IMG/VR virus record: IMGVR_UViG_3300006737_000218
Location: 1-23,590 of that record
Source: a virus
DNA length: 23,590 nucleotides
Reading direction: 5' to 3' (one strand)
Shown: positions 15,175 to 23,107 of the stretch, in pieces
How positions within the stretch are numbered: position 1 is the stretch's first letter
How the letters are laid out: each line of letters begins with the position of its first letter
Made by a program: the position numbers and the translations under genes
Notes under the pieces: generated by a model
Database searches by the model: none
What the model saw: the letters and a program-made list of their open reading frames with translations, nothing else
Told to the model about the DNA's origin: nothing

Positions 15175-15990
15175 ATGTCATCAGGTGGAGGAGGTGGCGG
15201 CGGAGCACCCGCTAACACTACAAACGTACAAACAATTAGAGAAGCACCAGAGATTGAAGCAAGAAGATTAGGACTTATGGATGCTGCAGCAAAATTAGCT
15301 GAAAAACCATTAGGATTACCTAGTTTTCAAGTTGCAGGTTTAACTGGAGCAGAGACTCAAGGTATTACACAAGCTAGAACCACAGGAGCAGGTTTGTCTT
15401 CCATACAAGCAGCGGAACAAGCTGCAGCGTTAGATCCGTCTTCTCAACAGTTTCAACAATATTTAAATCCGTACCAATCTTTTATAACTGATGAAATAAA
15501 TAGACAGGCTCAACTTGGTCAACAAAGAATTGCAAACCAAGCTATTTCTGCTGGAGCATTTGGAGGAGGTAGAGAAGGAGTGCAAAGAGCTGAAGCTGAA
15601 AGAGCAAGGCTTTCAGAAATAGGTATGGCGCAAGGTAGAGCTTTTCAAGGTGCATTAGGTGCATTTCAAGCAGGGCAACAACTACAAGCACAAACTGGGT
15701 TAGCCGCAGCTGATGCTAGAATGAGACAACAACAAGGAGACATACAAAATTTATTTGCTGCAGGTGGTTTAGAAAGAGGTATTGAACAAGCTAAATTAGA
15801 AGCTGATAGACAAACTAAAGTTCAGGCAATTACCGATCCTTTCCAAAGAATGTCTTTTGTATCTGATATTCAAAGAGGAGCACCTTCTACACAGTCAACA
15901 GTAACTCAGGGCTTCGCACCACAAGCTTCACCTTTTGCTCAAGCAGTAGGAACTGGTATAGGAGCTTATGCTGCGTTAGCTCCTAATTAG
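15175..15990 (+). CDS. Putative internal virion/ejection protein (gp14-like position)
   Basis: 271 residues, preceded by AGGAGG at 8 nt, the best SD in the window. It starts with a glycine run (SSGGGGGGGAPA). The middle is Ala/Gln-rich and helical, with YLNPYQSFITDEINRQAQLG and AISAGAFGGGREGVQRAEAE at about residues 97-143, a pattern that recurs in marine phage virion proteins. The C-terminus is small-residue rich (AQAVGTGIGAYAALAPN) and could insert in a membrane or channel. Size and position correspond to T7 gp14, which forms the outer-membrane part of the ejection channel; no alignment to gp14 can be made by eye. High Ala/Gln/Gly content raises the local GC. Confidence 0.75.
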   Translation: MSSGGGGGGGAPANTTNVQTIREAPEIEARRLGLMDAAAKLAEKPLGLPSFQVAGLTGAETQGITQARTTGAGLSSIQAAEQAAALDPSSQQFQQYLNPYQSFITDEINRQAQLGQQRIANQAISAGAFGGGREGVQRAEAERARLSEIGMAQGRAFQGALGAFQAGQQLQAQTGLAAADARMRQQQGDIQNLFAAGGLERGIEQAKLEADRQTKVQAITDPFQRMSFVSDIQRGAPSTQSTVTQGFAPQASPFAQAVGTGIGAYAALAPN

Positions 15991-15997
15991 GAGAATA

Positions 15998-17878
15998 ATG
16001 TCAAAGTTAAAAGATAGAAAATTATTTAAAAAAGGTATACTTAAACTGCAAAACGGTGGAATGGTTCCTCAATCACCATTTACGTCTGCTGGGTTAAGTC
16101 AAGCAGGTATATCTGCTTTAAATACCATTAAGAATCCACAAACTTATACACAGTTTGCAAAAAAATTACCTATAAGAACTTTAGGTGCAATGGGTTTAAC
16201 TAATCCATATACATTACCTATTGCTGGTCCTGCTATTATGTATTCTATTGCAGATACATTTACACCTCAACCAGTAAAGGACAGAGCTGAGTTGAAAAGA
16301 CAAGTGCGAGGGTCTTATCAAGGTATACAAGACTATGATGAGATTCCAGATAGTCCATCTACTGTAGATTTACTTAAAGAAGCGAAGAAGTTAAATCTTA
16401 ATACACCACTTACACAAAGGTTATTTGAAAAATTTAAAAATGAAGTCAAAGTAGATGATAGAGAAACAGGGCCTGAGGTTATAGAGAAAGGCGGTTCAAA
16501 AGTTGTAAAAAAAGTACCTAAAGAAACTGAAAACAAAGACCCAGAAACAAATCAAAATGAAGCAAAAGCTTTAGTAGATGATCAAAAAAAGAGCATTAAA
16601 AACGCAGAAAAAGTATTTAATGCTATAGAATCAGAAGCAAGAAAACAAGGTAAAATGACTGAATTATCTGCAGCCATGGATGCTGCAAAACAAGTTATGG
16701 GTGAAAGAGGTTATAATAAATCAGGTAAATTATTATTACTGCAATTAGCTTCAAACTTATTATCTGGTAAAACAACGCAACCAGGTGTCACTGGATTTTT
16801 AGATGTTCTTGGTCAAGCAGGTCAAAACGTAATTCCTATGGCAATTGCACTTGAACGAGAAAGAGAAAAAGAAGAGTTAGCTTTAGCTAGAGTTTTATTA
16901 GAAACAAATGCAAAAAGAAAAGATACAAAAATAAAAGCTCCCTCAATAAAAATAAGATATAAAAAACCTAACGGTGAAATATCTGATCCTATACCTGCCT
17001 CTCAAACTGAAGAAGGATATTATATAGGTTATGAAATGATAGGGAATAAACCTGAAAAAATCAGAATAGAACCAAGTGAAGTAATTGGCCAAGCTCCAAT
17101 TGGTGATAATGTTGCTAATAAATCAAAGATTTTAAATGAATATAAAGCAGTTAAATCAGGTGATTTATATACTAATTTATTTATTAAAGTAGCCGCTGAA
17201 AACCCAGATCTTATTGGGGTACAAGGTGGTTGGAAAAAACTTACACTTAAATTTGGTGAGTTAGCAAATATTGCTACAGGTTCAAAAAGTTATAAAGAAA
17301 CGATTTTAAAATTAAAAGATAGAGAAGAAACTAATTTTCAAAATTTTAAATCATTTGGTGAAGTAGAAGATGGCGTTGATAAAAAACTTCAAGGTATATT
17401 TAAAAAAATTGAAGATAAAGCACAAGATTTAGATTCTGCATCAGAAGAAATTCAAGCACAAGCACTGTTAGAAACATTAGAACTATTGTCTACTTATGCT
17501 TTAGCACAAACACTTAAAGATAAAGACCGTTTGGCTGTAGCCGATATTGAAAGAGCTGAAAGAAGATTAGGCGGTACTGTTGGTTATGTGCCTTTCTATG
17601 ATCAAAACCCATTAGAAATTTTAACAGCTTATAAAACAGTTAATGAAACTTTTAAAAATAGATTAGGTGGTATTAGAAACCAATGGAAAGATGTTTTCTA
17701 TTATAATCCAATGGAGCTTGATGCTATTGATAAAGATTTTGCTTCACAAATGATAGATAAAAATCAAGATAATATAAATAAATTTATTGGAGGTTTTGAT
17801 GTTGATAATAACCAAGACCAAGATGCATTTGGTAAAATGTTTAACAAAGATAACTTACAAGGAATTATTAAAGAATGA
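15998..17878 (+). CDS. Putative internal virion/ejection protein (gp15-like position)
   Basis: 626 residues; AGGAG ends 4 nt before the ATG. The N-terminus is basic (MSKLKDRKLFKKGILKLQNGG), followed by a Gly/Pro-rich region, a charged linker (residues about 150-195), and then long helices, including KLLLLQLASNLLSG (about 245-258) and IALEREREKEELALARVLLE. The C-terminal half is helical with little sign of an enzyme motif. By size and order it parallels T7 gp15, the middle protein of the ejection tube. The stop overlaps the next ATG (ATGA). No lysozyme or protease motif seen. Confidence 0.7.
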   Translation: MSKLKDRKLFKKGILKLQNGGMVPQSPFTSAGLSQAGISALNTIKNPQTYTQFAKKLPIRTLGAMGLTNPYTLPIAGPAIMYSIADTFTPQPVKDRAELKRQVRGSYQGIQDYDEIPDSPSTVDLLKEAKKLNLNTPLTQRLFEKFKNEVKVDDRETGPEVIEKGGSKVVKKVPKETENKDPETNQNEAKALVDDQKKSIKNAEKVFNAIESEARKQGKMTELSAAMDAAKQVMGERGYNKSGKLLLLQLASNLLSGKTTQPGVTGFLDVLGQAGQNVIPMAIALEREREKEELALARVLLETNAKRKDTKIKAPSIKIRYKKPNGEISDPIPASQTEEGYYIGYEMIGNKPEKIRIEPSEVIGQAPIGDNVANKSKILNEYKAVKSGDLYTNLFIKVAAENPDLIGVQGGWKKLTLKFGELANIATGSKSYKETILKLKDREETNFQNFKSFGEVEDGVDKKLQGIFKKIEDKAQDLDSASEEIQAQALLETLELLSTYALAQTLKDKDRLAVADIERAERRLGGTVGYVPFYDQNPLEILTAYKTVNETFKNRLGGIRNQWKDVFYYNPMELDAIDKDFASQMIDKNQDNINKFIGGFDVDNNQDQDAFGKMFNKDNLQGIIKE

Positions 17879-20781
17879 CCCCACAAGAAGTAGCAGATTT
17901 AATTAATTCTAATCAACTTGATTTAAGAGCTCTTGATAAAGATCGTTTACAAATATTAGACGGTCTACAAAAGAAAGGTGTTCTCCAAACAAAACCAATA
18001 GCCGATATTTTAGAAAAACAAACTCAAGTTGCTGATGAACTAGCAAAAGAAAAGTCTTACCAAGAAGACCCTATCAGAGCTAAAACAGGAGATATCTTAA
18101 ATAGAGATACTGTTAAAACAATATTTGATATGGGGTTTTTTGCTACACAATTAATGATGGACCGAAAAAGGTTAGCACAAATATTAGTTAATCCAACAAA
18201 ATACTCAGGTCAAATTGGTAAACTTAAACAAGTATTTTCTAAAAAAAGCACAAATCAATTTGCATCAACTCTTAAAAATTTAAGTAACTCTGCTAAAAAT
18301 CTACCTGAACCTGTTTCTGCAATTTTAAGACCAGTGGTAGCAGGATCATTAGGTTATTCTGCAGGAGGTTTAGCTTATGATGTGGCTGATGATATTATAA
18401 GAGCTAAAGAAGGTATAACTTCTTCAGGCTATAAGGAAGATTTAGATAAAAACCCATTTATGAGAGCAGCTGATGATTTTGCTGTTGGACTTGCTTGGAA
18501 CGCAGGTGCAGAACTATTAGCTCCTTCTGCATTTGGTGCAGGTTATTTAGTAAGAAAGTTTTTAGGATTAGAGGGTGATTATGCTAAAACTATAAAAGCT
18601 ATTGCTGAAAAAAATGGATTAGAAGCATCTTATTTAGAAATGGCAGACCCTACATCAATCGGTGGTAGAGTTGTTAAAGCATTTAATAAAGTCTTTGGTC
18701 AATTACCTTTTGTAGGTAATCCTGCATTAGCTGCTAAAGAATCAAGATATAGAGAATTTACACAAGCATTTGAAAAGAATTTTAACTTACAACCTAATAT
18801 GCATATGGCTGAACTAGCCACAGTTTCAAATGATATTGCTAAACAGATGTCAGATAACTTTGTAAGATTCAGAGGAGTATCTGATTCTATGTATGAAAGT
18901 TTTAGATCTATGTCCAAACAGTTTGGAGACCCTATGATGATAGACTTAAACTTCTCAAGAAAATATTATAATTCTTTATTAGCTAATAATTTTTCACCAG
19001 CTGAATTTAAAATGACAATAGATAATGATTTATTACAAACTCCGATCGGTAGATTTAGACAAGCTTATGAATCATTAATAAAAGCTAACAGAAAGATATC
19101 ACCTAATGAATTTTTAGAATTACAGATAATGTTAAATAGAGCTGTAGCAACTTCACCTAAAAATTTACCTTTAATTGGTACTTACAAAGATATGAAGAAA
19201 GCTTTAGAAAAAGATTTTTCTTCAGTAAAACTAAACCCTTCTGATGAAATATTTTTAAAATATCCACCACAAGATGCAAACATAGCAAACAATATTTTGC
19301 AACCTGCAGACCCAACTAAAGTAAAAGTCGGTGATATTGAAGGTGCGAGAGGTATGAAGTTAAACGAAGAAGCTATTACAAGATTAAGAACTCAACTTCT
19401 AGATGCAAACAATTTTTACCAAACTAACATTGTATCTTTTCAAACGGCTCTTGCTAATAGATTTGCTAAAGCTTTTGATAAAAATTTATTTTCTGACAAA
19501 CAGTTAGCTGGTTTTTTTGAATCAGGTAGAATTAATAAAGATCAATTAGCTCAAATGATTTCTAAAAATGTATTTCAATCAGGAGCAGGTAGACAAAGTT
19601 ACGATGCTATAACTGATTTGCAAAAATTGGTAGAAGCAGATGTATATAGATTTAATCCAGAAAAACAAACTTTTGAATTTGTTAAAAAAGGAACTAAACC
19701 AGGTAATGACTCTCTAAGAAGATTATTTAGTTCTTATCTTGCAGACTCTTATCAAAAATCTTTTAAAGTTGCACAAGATGACAGCTTTATTGAACAAATG
19801 TTAGGTAAAGAAAAACAAATGGAATTACAAAGGTTACCTGGAAGAACCTTAGATCAAATAAAAAAAGGTGCTGATATTGGTCAAGACTTTGCGTATTATG
19901 GTAATTTAAAATTTGACCCTGATGAATTTAGAAGATTAGTATTTCCTACAAATGAATACAAAAATAAAATTAATATGATCTTTGGAGAACAAGCAGGTAA
20001 AAAAATGACTAACAAGATTGATGAGTTATTAACTTATGTTGATGCTCTAAACAGTTATGATATTCCAAATGCATCTACATTCTTAGCTAGAAGACTTGTA
20101 CTTACTGGCCCAGGATCTATTGGTGCTGCTGGTGCTATGTATGGTATGGGTTTACCTGGTACAGCTTTGATGTTGTTTTTAGGGAACAGAACAAACAGAA
20201 TTTTATCATCTCCTAAAGTTATGGATAAAGTAGGTTCTACTTTTAAAACATATTTAGAACTTTTAGACGAAGGTAAATTACCAAGTGTTGCATTACCTCT
20301 AATGAACAGAGCTATCATTGATATGATTTCTACTTTTGGTAATGAATATCCAAATGATCCAATTGTTTATGGTGGCGAGGATGTTGGCACACAACAATTA
20401 TTAGAAAGATTAATTAATACGCAATATGATTCTACTCCACCTAAAGATATAAATATGAATCAAGAAGATTACGATAGATTATTTCCTGAAGTACCAGAAA
20501 AGGATTTAGCTAAAGTTATTCCTCCACCTGAAATGGAAGACGTTGTTTCAATCATAGGTGGTGCACCTGTCAATGAAAATGAAGCACAAGTTATGGCTAG
20601 AGGACTAGAGACCATGGACGAAGGCCCACTTACTGCTGCTCTGCCTAAATTACCAGGATTACCTGTAGCTCAACAAGCACCGCAAATGACAGCACAAATA
20701 GCACCCCAAGATTATCAAGCAGCGTTTCCAAGAGATGAGTTAGGTCAATTAATTGCAACTAGAAGGGGACAGAATGCCTAA
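17875..20781 (+). CDS. Large putative ejection protein (gp16-like position)
   Basis: 968 residues, the largest gene, coupled to its neighbour by ATGA. Mostly helical and charged, with small-residue segments that could enter a membrane: SAILRPVVAGSLGYSAGGLAY (about 145-165) and LTGPGSIGAAGAMYGMGLPG with following ALMLFLGN (743-771). The C-terminal 100 residues are proline-rich and carry two similar motifs, EDYDRLFPE (864-872) and QDYQAAFPRDELG (945-957), before a basic end (TRRGQNA). Size and order parallel T7 gp16, the protein that leads DNA into the cell, but no N-terminal transglycosylase signature is visible. A motor or ejection role is inference. Confidence 0.72.
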   Translation: MTPQEVADLINSNQLDLRALDKDRLQILDGLQKKGVLQTKPIADILEKQTQVADELAKEKSYQEDPIRAKTGDILNRDTVKTIFDMGFFATQLMMDRKRLAQILVNPTKYSGQIGKLKQVFSKKSTNQFASTLKNLSNSAKNLPEPVSAILRPVVAGSLGYSAGGLAYDVADDIIRAKEGITSSGYKEDLDKNPFMRAADDFAVGLAWNAGAELLAPSAFGAGYLVRKFLGLEGDYAKTIKAIAEKNGLEASYLEMADPTSIGGRVVKAFNKVFGQLPFVGNPALAAKESRYREFTQAFEKNFNLQPNMHMAELATVSNDIAKQMSDNFVRFRGVSDSMYESFRSMSKQFGDPMMIDLNFSRKYYNSLLANNFSPAEFKMTIDNDLLQTPIGRFRQAYESLIKANRKISPNEFLELQIMLNRAVATSPKNLPLIGTYKDMKKALEKDFSSVKLNPSDEIFLKYPPQDANIANNILQPADPTKVKVGDIEGARGMKLNEEAITRLRTQLLDANNFYQTNIVSFQTALANRFAKAFDKNLFSDKQLAGFFESGRINKDQLAQMISKNVFQSGAGRQSYDAITDLQKLVEADVYRFNPEKQTFEFVKKGTKPGNDSLRRLFSSYLADSYQKSFKVAQDDSFIEQMLGKEKQMELQRLPGRTLDQIKKGADIGQDFAYYGNLKFDPDEFRRLVFPTNEYKNKINMIFGEQAGKKMTNKIDELLTYVDALNSYDIPNASTFLARRLVLTGPGSIGAAGAMYGMGLPGTALMLFLGNRTNRILSSPKVMDKVGSTFKTYLELLDEGKLPSVALPLMNRAIIDMISTFGNEYPNDPIVYGGEDVGTQQLLERLINTQYDSTPPKDINMNQEDYDRLFPEVPEKDLAKVIPPPEMEDVVSIIGGAPVNENEAQVMARGLETMDEGPLTAALPKLPGLPVAQQAPQMTAQIAPQDYQAAFPRDELGQLIATRRGQNA

Positions 20782-20950
20782 GAAATCTGCATTACAAAAA
20801 ATAGAACATCATGAAAGAATTTGTAGATATATGCAGAAACAAACATTTGAAAGAATAGATAGAATGGAAGCTAGAATTGCTAGAATGGAAAAGTTTATTA
20901 TTTGTGGTATGGGTGCAATTCTTTTAGCTGTACTTTCAAATCATATGTAG
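20774..20950 (+). CDS. XhlA-like small membrane protein, candidate holin
   Basis: 58 residues from ATG 20774, chosen over an in-frame start at 20753 because AGAAGGGG lies about 6 nt upstream. Residues 8-40 are a charged helix or coiled coil (HHERICRYM, RIDRMEARIARMEK), followed by a single hydrophobic segment, FIICGMGAILLAVLS (41-55), and a three-residue tail. This coiled-coil plus one C-terminal TM layout is that of haemolysin XhlA-type phage proteins, which take part in lysis as holins or holin partners. It overlaps the ejection gene by 8 nt. No endolysin is present in the window, so a lysis role is unproved. Confidence 0.65.
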   Translation: MPKKSALQKIEHHERICRYMQKQTFERIDRMEARIARMEKFIICGMGAILLAVLSNHM

Positions 20951-20962
20951 TATATCTACTGA

Positions 20963-21718
20963 GTGCTCATAAAAAAATACGATTACGAACATTACGATAG
21001 AGAAACTAAAAAGACAGGACGTTCTTATTTAGTCGGTGAGAAAAAATTACCTTCAGTTACAACAATCTTAGATAAGACCAAAGACAAAGAATGGTTAAAA
21101 AAATGGCAAGAGAAAATTGGTATTGAAGAAGCAGAGCGAATAAAAAATGAAGCATCTTTGATTGGTACTGAGATGCATAAATATTTAGAATATTATGTTG
21201 AGGGTAAGAGATACGAATCATTATCTCCTCAAGGCCAACAAGCTAGATTAATGGCATTAGAGATAGTTAAGCATGGTTTCAAACCTATTACAGAAGTATG
21301 GGGCTCAGAGATATCTCTAAGACATACTGATAAGTATGCAGGTGCAACTGATCTTGTTGCAGTTTATAATGGTAAACCTGTTATTATTGACTTCAAACAA
21401 AGTAACAAACCTGCACAAGAACATTATTCTAAAGTACAAGATTACTATACACAGTTAGCAGCATATGGAGAAGCTCACTCAGAACACTACGGACCAATCG
21501 AAGGTGGTGTAGTTCTAATGTGTACAAGAGGATTATTGTTCCAAAAGTTTGAGGTATTTGGAGATAGGTATGAACAGGCTAAAAAAGATTGGTGGAAGAA
21601 GTATGATGACTATCTTGCTATAACCAAGTCCGAACAACTTCACCAAGAGTCTGAGCAGAAAGACGAAACTTTGTCTTCAGAGACCGAACAATCTTCTCAT
21701 CAACAGTCCCCTCAGTAA
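20963..21718 (+). CDS. PD-(D/E)XK exonuclease, RecB/MGME1-like
   Basis: 251 residues, GTG start 12 nt after the membrane-protein stop. Motifs in order: KLPSVTTIL (28-36), GTEMHKYLE with His72 (68-76), GATDLVAV with Asp130, VIIDFKQS with Asp143-x-Lys145, and QLAAYGEA with Gln164 and Tyr168. This is the complete RecB-family nuclease signature, closest in style to MGME1-like and phage Cas4/RecB-type exonucleases, which use two metal ions on DNA ends. No four-Cys iron-sulfur cluster is visible, so it is not a typical Cas4. The role is probably replication, recombination or host DNA breakdown with the neighbouring helicase. The last ~31 residues are Gln/Glu/Ser-rich and lie over the helicase gene on the other strand. 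Confidence 0.87.
   Translation: MLIKKYDYEHYDRETKKTGRSYLVGEKKLPSVTTILDKTKDKEWLKKWQEKIGIEEAERIKNEASLIGTEMHKYLEYYVEGKRYESLSPQGQQARLMALEIVKHGFKPITEVWGSEISLRHTDKYAGATDLVAVYNGKPVIIDFKQSNKPAQEHYSKVQDYYTQLAAYGEAHSEHYGPIEGGVVLMCTRGLLFQKFEVFGDRYEQAKKDWWKKYDDYLAITKSEQLHQESEQKDETLSSETEQSSHQQSPQ
21618..21718. other. 101-nt convergent overlap of two genes
   Basis: The final 33 codons of the exonuclease and of the helicase share this DNA on opposite strands. The helicase side encodes its conserved-looking end (TVDEKIVRSLKTKF, then LGEVVRTWL). The exonuclease side encodes a low-complexity tail. There is no space for a terminator between the two. Confidence 0.9.
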
Positions 21719-23042
21719 TCAAATCTACATAAGTAACTTTTTGAGTTTGACCTATACGGTGTGCTCGTTCTTCTGATTGTAATCTGTGTTCAGCATCAAA
21801 GCTGTTTGAATAATATACAACTAATGTTGCAGCTGTTAGAGTTAAACCATAACCACCTGTAGATGGATTAGCTACAAAAAATCTACATTTAGGATCGTTT
21901 TGAAATAGTTTAATAGCTTTAGATCTATCTTCACTACTGACCGCACCATAAAAATTTACCACGGACTCAGGCCCATATTTTTGTCTAAGTTCTGATGTAA
22001 TGTCTTCTATGTTATGAACCCAGTTAGCCCAGATAATTGTTTTAGCATCTGACTCTTCAAGTATTTCAAATAAAGTTTTCATCTTATTGTTCTCAAGTTT
22101 TTTGATTACAGAAGATTCACCCTTAAAAAAACCAGCGGTAATTTGATGTAGTCTTATAATCTCAGTCATGGCATTATTAACTGTCATGTAATCACCTTGT
22201 AGATTAGTATGTGCTTGTTGTTTAAGTTCATTGTATAAAGTTCTTTGTTCATCTGTTAAATGCACTACACGTTTTTGATATAGTTTTGGTGGTAAATCTA
22301 GACATTCTTCCTTACGAACCCTAAATGAAAATTCTTTTATTTTATTTTCAAGCTCTTCAAGATTTTTAAAACCAACTGGTATAGCTATTTGTTTATCACC
22401 ATAAGAATGCATCATTTCAAATATACAATATCTATTTTTAAAAGCAGTAAATGTAGCAAAATTTAACAAATCAGGATCTAAAAATTCACATTGACTATAA
22501 ATATCAATTGGTGATTTAGTAATTGGTGTACCCGTAAGTATACGTCTATATTTAGCTAGTGGTCTAATCTTTATAAGGTTTTTAGTCCTCATAGCTTTTA
22601 TGTTTTTAATTGTAGATGATTCGTCAATACCAACTAATGCGTCGTGTTTATGCAAAAAATCACAAGCAATATTGTATCCTTTTTTTGTTGAAAATGCTTC
22701 TACATTCATAACTAGTATTTTACATTTTTGAGAAGGTGTTTGAATAAATTTTTTTACGGTCTTTTCAGCTGTAGGTTTCCATAAACAAACTTCATGAGGT
22801 ATATTAATATGTTTAGGTATTTCATCATTGACCCAGATAGTATACACAGATTTAGTAGCTATAATCAAAGCACTATCTATATCTTGTGTTGTAAATAAAA
22901 CACCAATATTATCAATAAGAACTTTTGTTTTACCTGTACCCATCTCCATAAATAAGGCGAAAGACTCTTTATTCCAACAAGCTTCTAATGCTTTACGTTG
23001 ATGATCAAAAGGTTCTGTTTTAAATTTATACTTAGCTACCAC
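21618..23042 (-). CDS. SNF2-family SF2 DNA helicase/translocase
   Basis: 474 residues, GTG start at 23042. SF2 motifs: Q-like FDHQRKAL (12-19), Walker A MGTGKT (34-39), Walker B DESS (140-143), LTGTP (169-173), TGGYGLTLTAA (395-405) and QSEERAHRIGQ (422-432). The RxHRxGQ signature marks the SNF2 group. At this length it is a bare two-lobe motor without added DNA-binding or nuclease domains, like other phage SNF2 proteins used in replication or recombination. It is the only minus-strand gene: divergent from the gene at 23108 and convergent with the exonuclease, with which it may act. No SD precedes the GTG (upstream reads AAAAAACTTTTC), so translation may be weak or leaderless. Alternative starts within the first codons are unlikely since YKFKTEPFDHQ belongs to the domain. 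Confidence 0.9.
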   Translation of the reverse strand: MVAKYKFKTEPFDHQRKALEACWNKESFALFMEMGTGKTKVLIDNIGVLFTTQDIDSALIIATKSVYTIWVNDEIPKHINIPHEVCLWKPTAEKTVKKFIQTPSQKCKILVMNVEAFSTKKGYNIACDFLHKHDALVGIDESSTIKNIKAMRTKNLIKIRPLAKYRRILTGTPITKSPIDIYSQCEFLDPDLLNFATFTAFKNRYCIFEMMHSYGDKQIAIPVGFKNLEELENKIKEFSFRVRKEECLDLPPKLYQKRVVHLTDEQRTLYNELKQQAHTNLQGDYMTVNNAMTEIIRLHQITAGFFKGESSVIKKLENNKMKTLFEILEESDAKTIIWANWVHNIEDITSELRQKYGPESVVNFYGAVSSEDRSKAIKLFQNDPKCRFFVANPSTGGYGLTLTAATLVVYYSNSFDAEHRLQSEERAHRIGQTQKVTYVDLITEGTVDEKIVRSLKTKFRLSAQTLGEVVRTWL

Positions 23043-23061
23043 GAAAAGTTTTTTAAATTAC

Positions 23062-23089
23062 TTGACAAAGAAAATCAATAGTATATTTA
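23062..23089 (+). promoter_or_regulatory. Sigma70-like promoter for next module
   Basis: TTGACA at 23062-23067 is a perfect -35 box. TATTTA at 23084-23089 (16-nt spacer) or TATATT at 23082-23087 (14-nt spacer) could serve as the -10. It lies in the 65-nt gap between divergent genes, 19 nt upstream of the next ATG with its SD between, so position and strand fit. The -10 match is only partial. Confidence 0.55.
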
Positions 23090-23107
23090 CAAATCAAAGG
23101 AGAAAAA

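Noticed and set aside
20946-20960. GTAG-TATAT-CTAC inverted repeat as a terminator before the exonuclease
   Set aside because: The stem is only four pairs, with no GC-rich stem or T-run. No intrinsic terminator is convincing anywhere in the window.
20963-21718. Exonuclease as a Cas4 protein of a CRISPR system
   Set aside because: No four-cysteine iron-sulfur cluster, no other cas gene and no array; RecB/MGME1-like phage exonuclease fits better.
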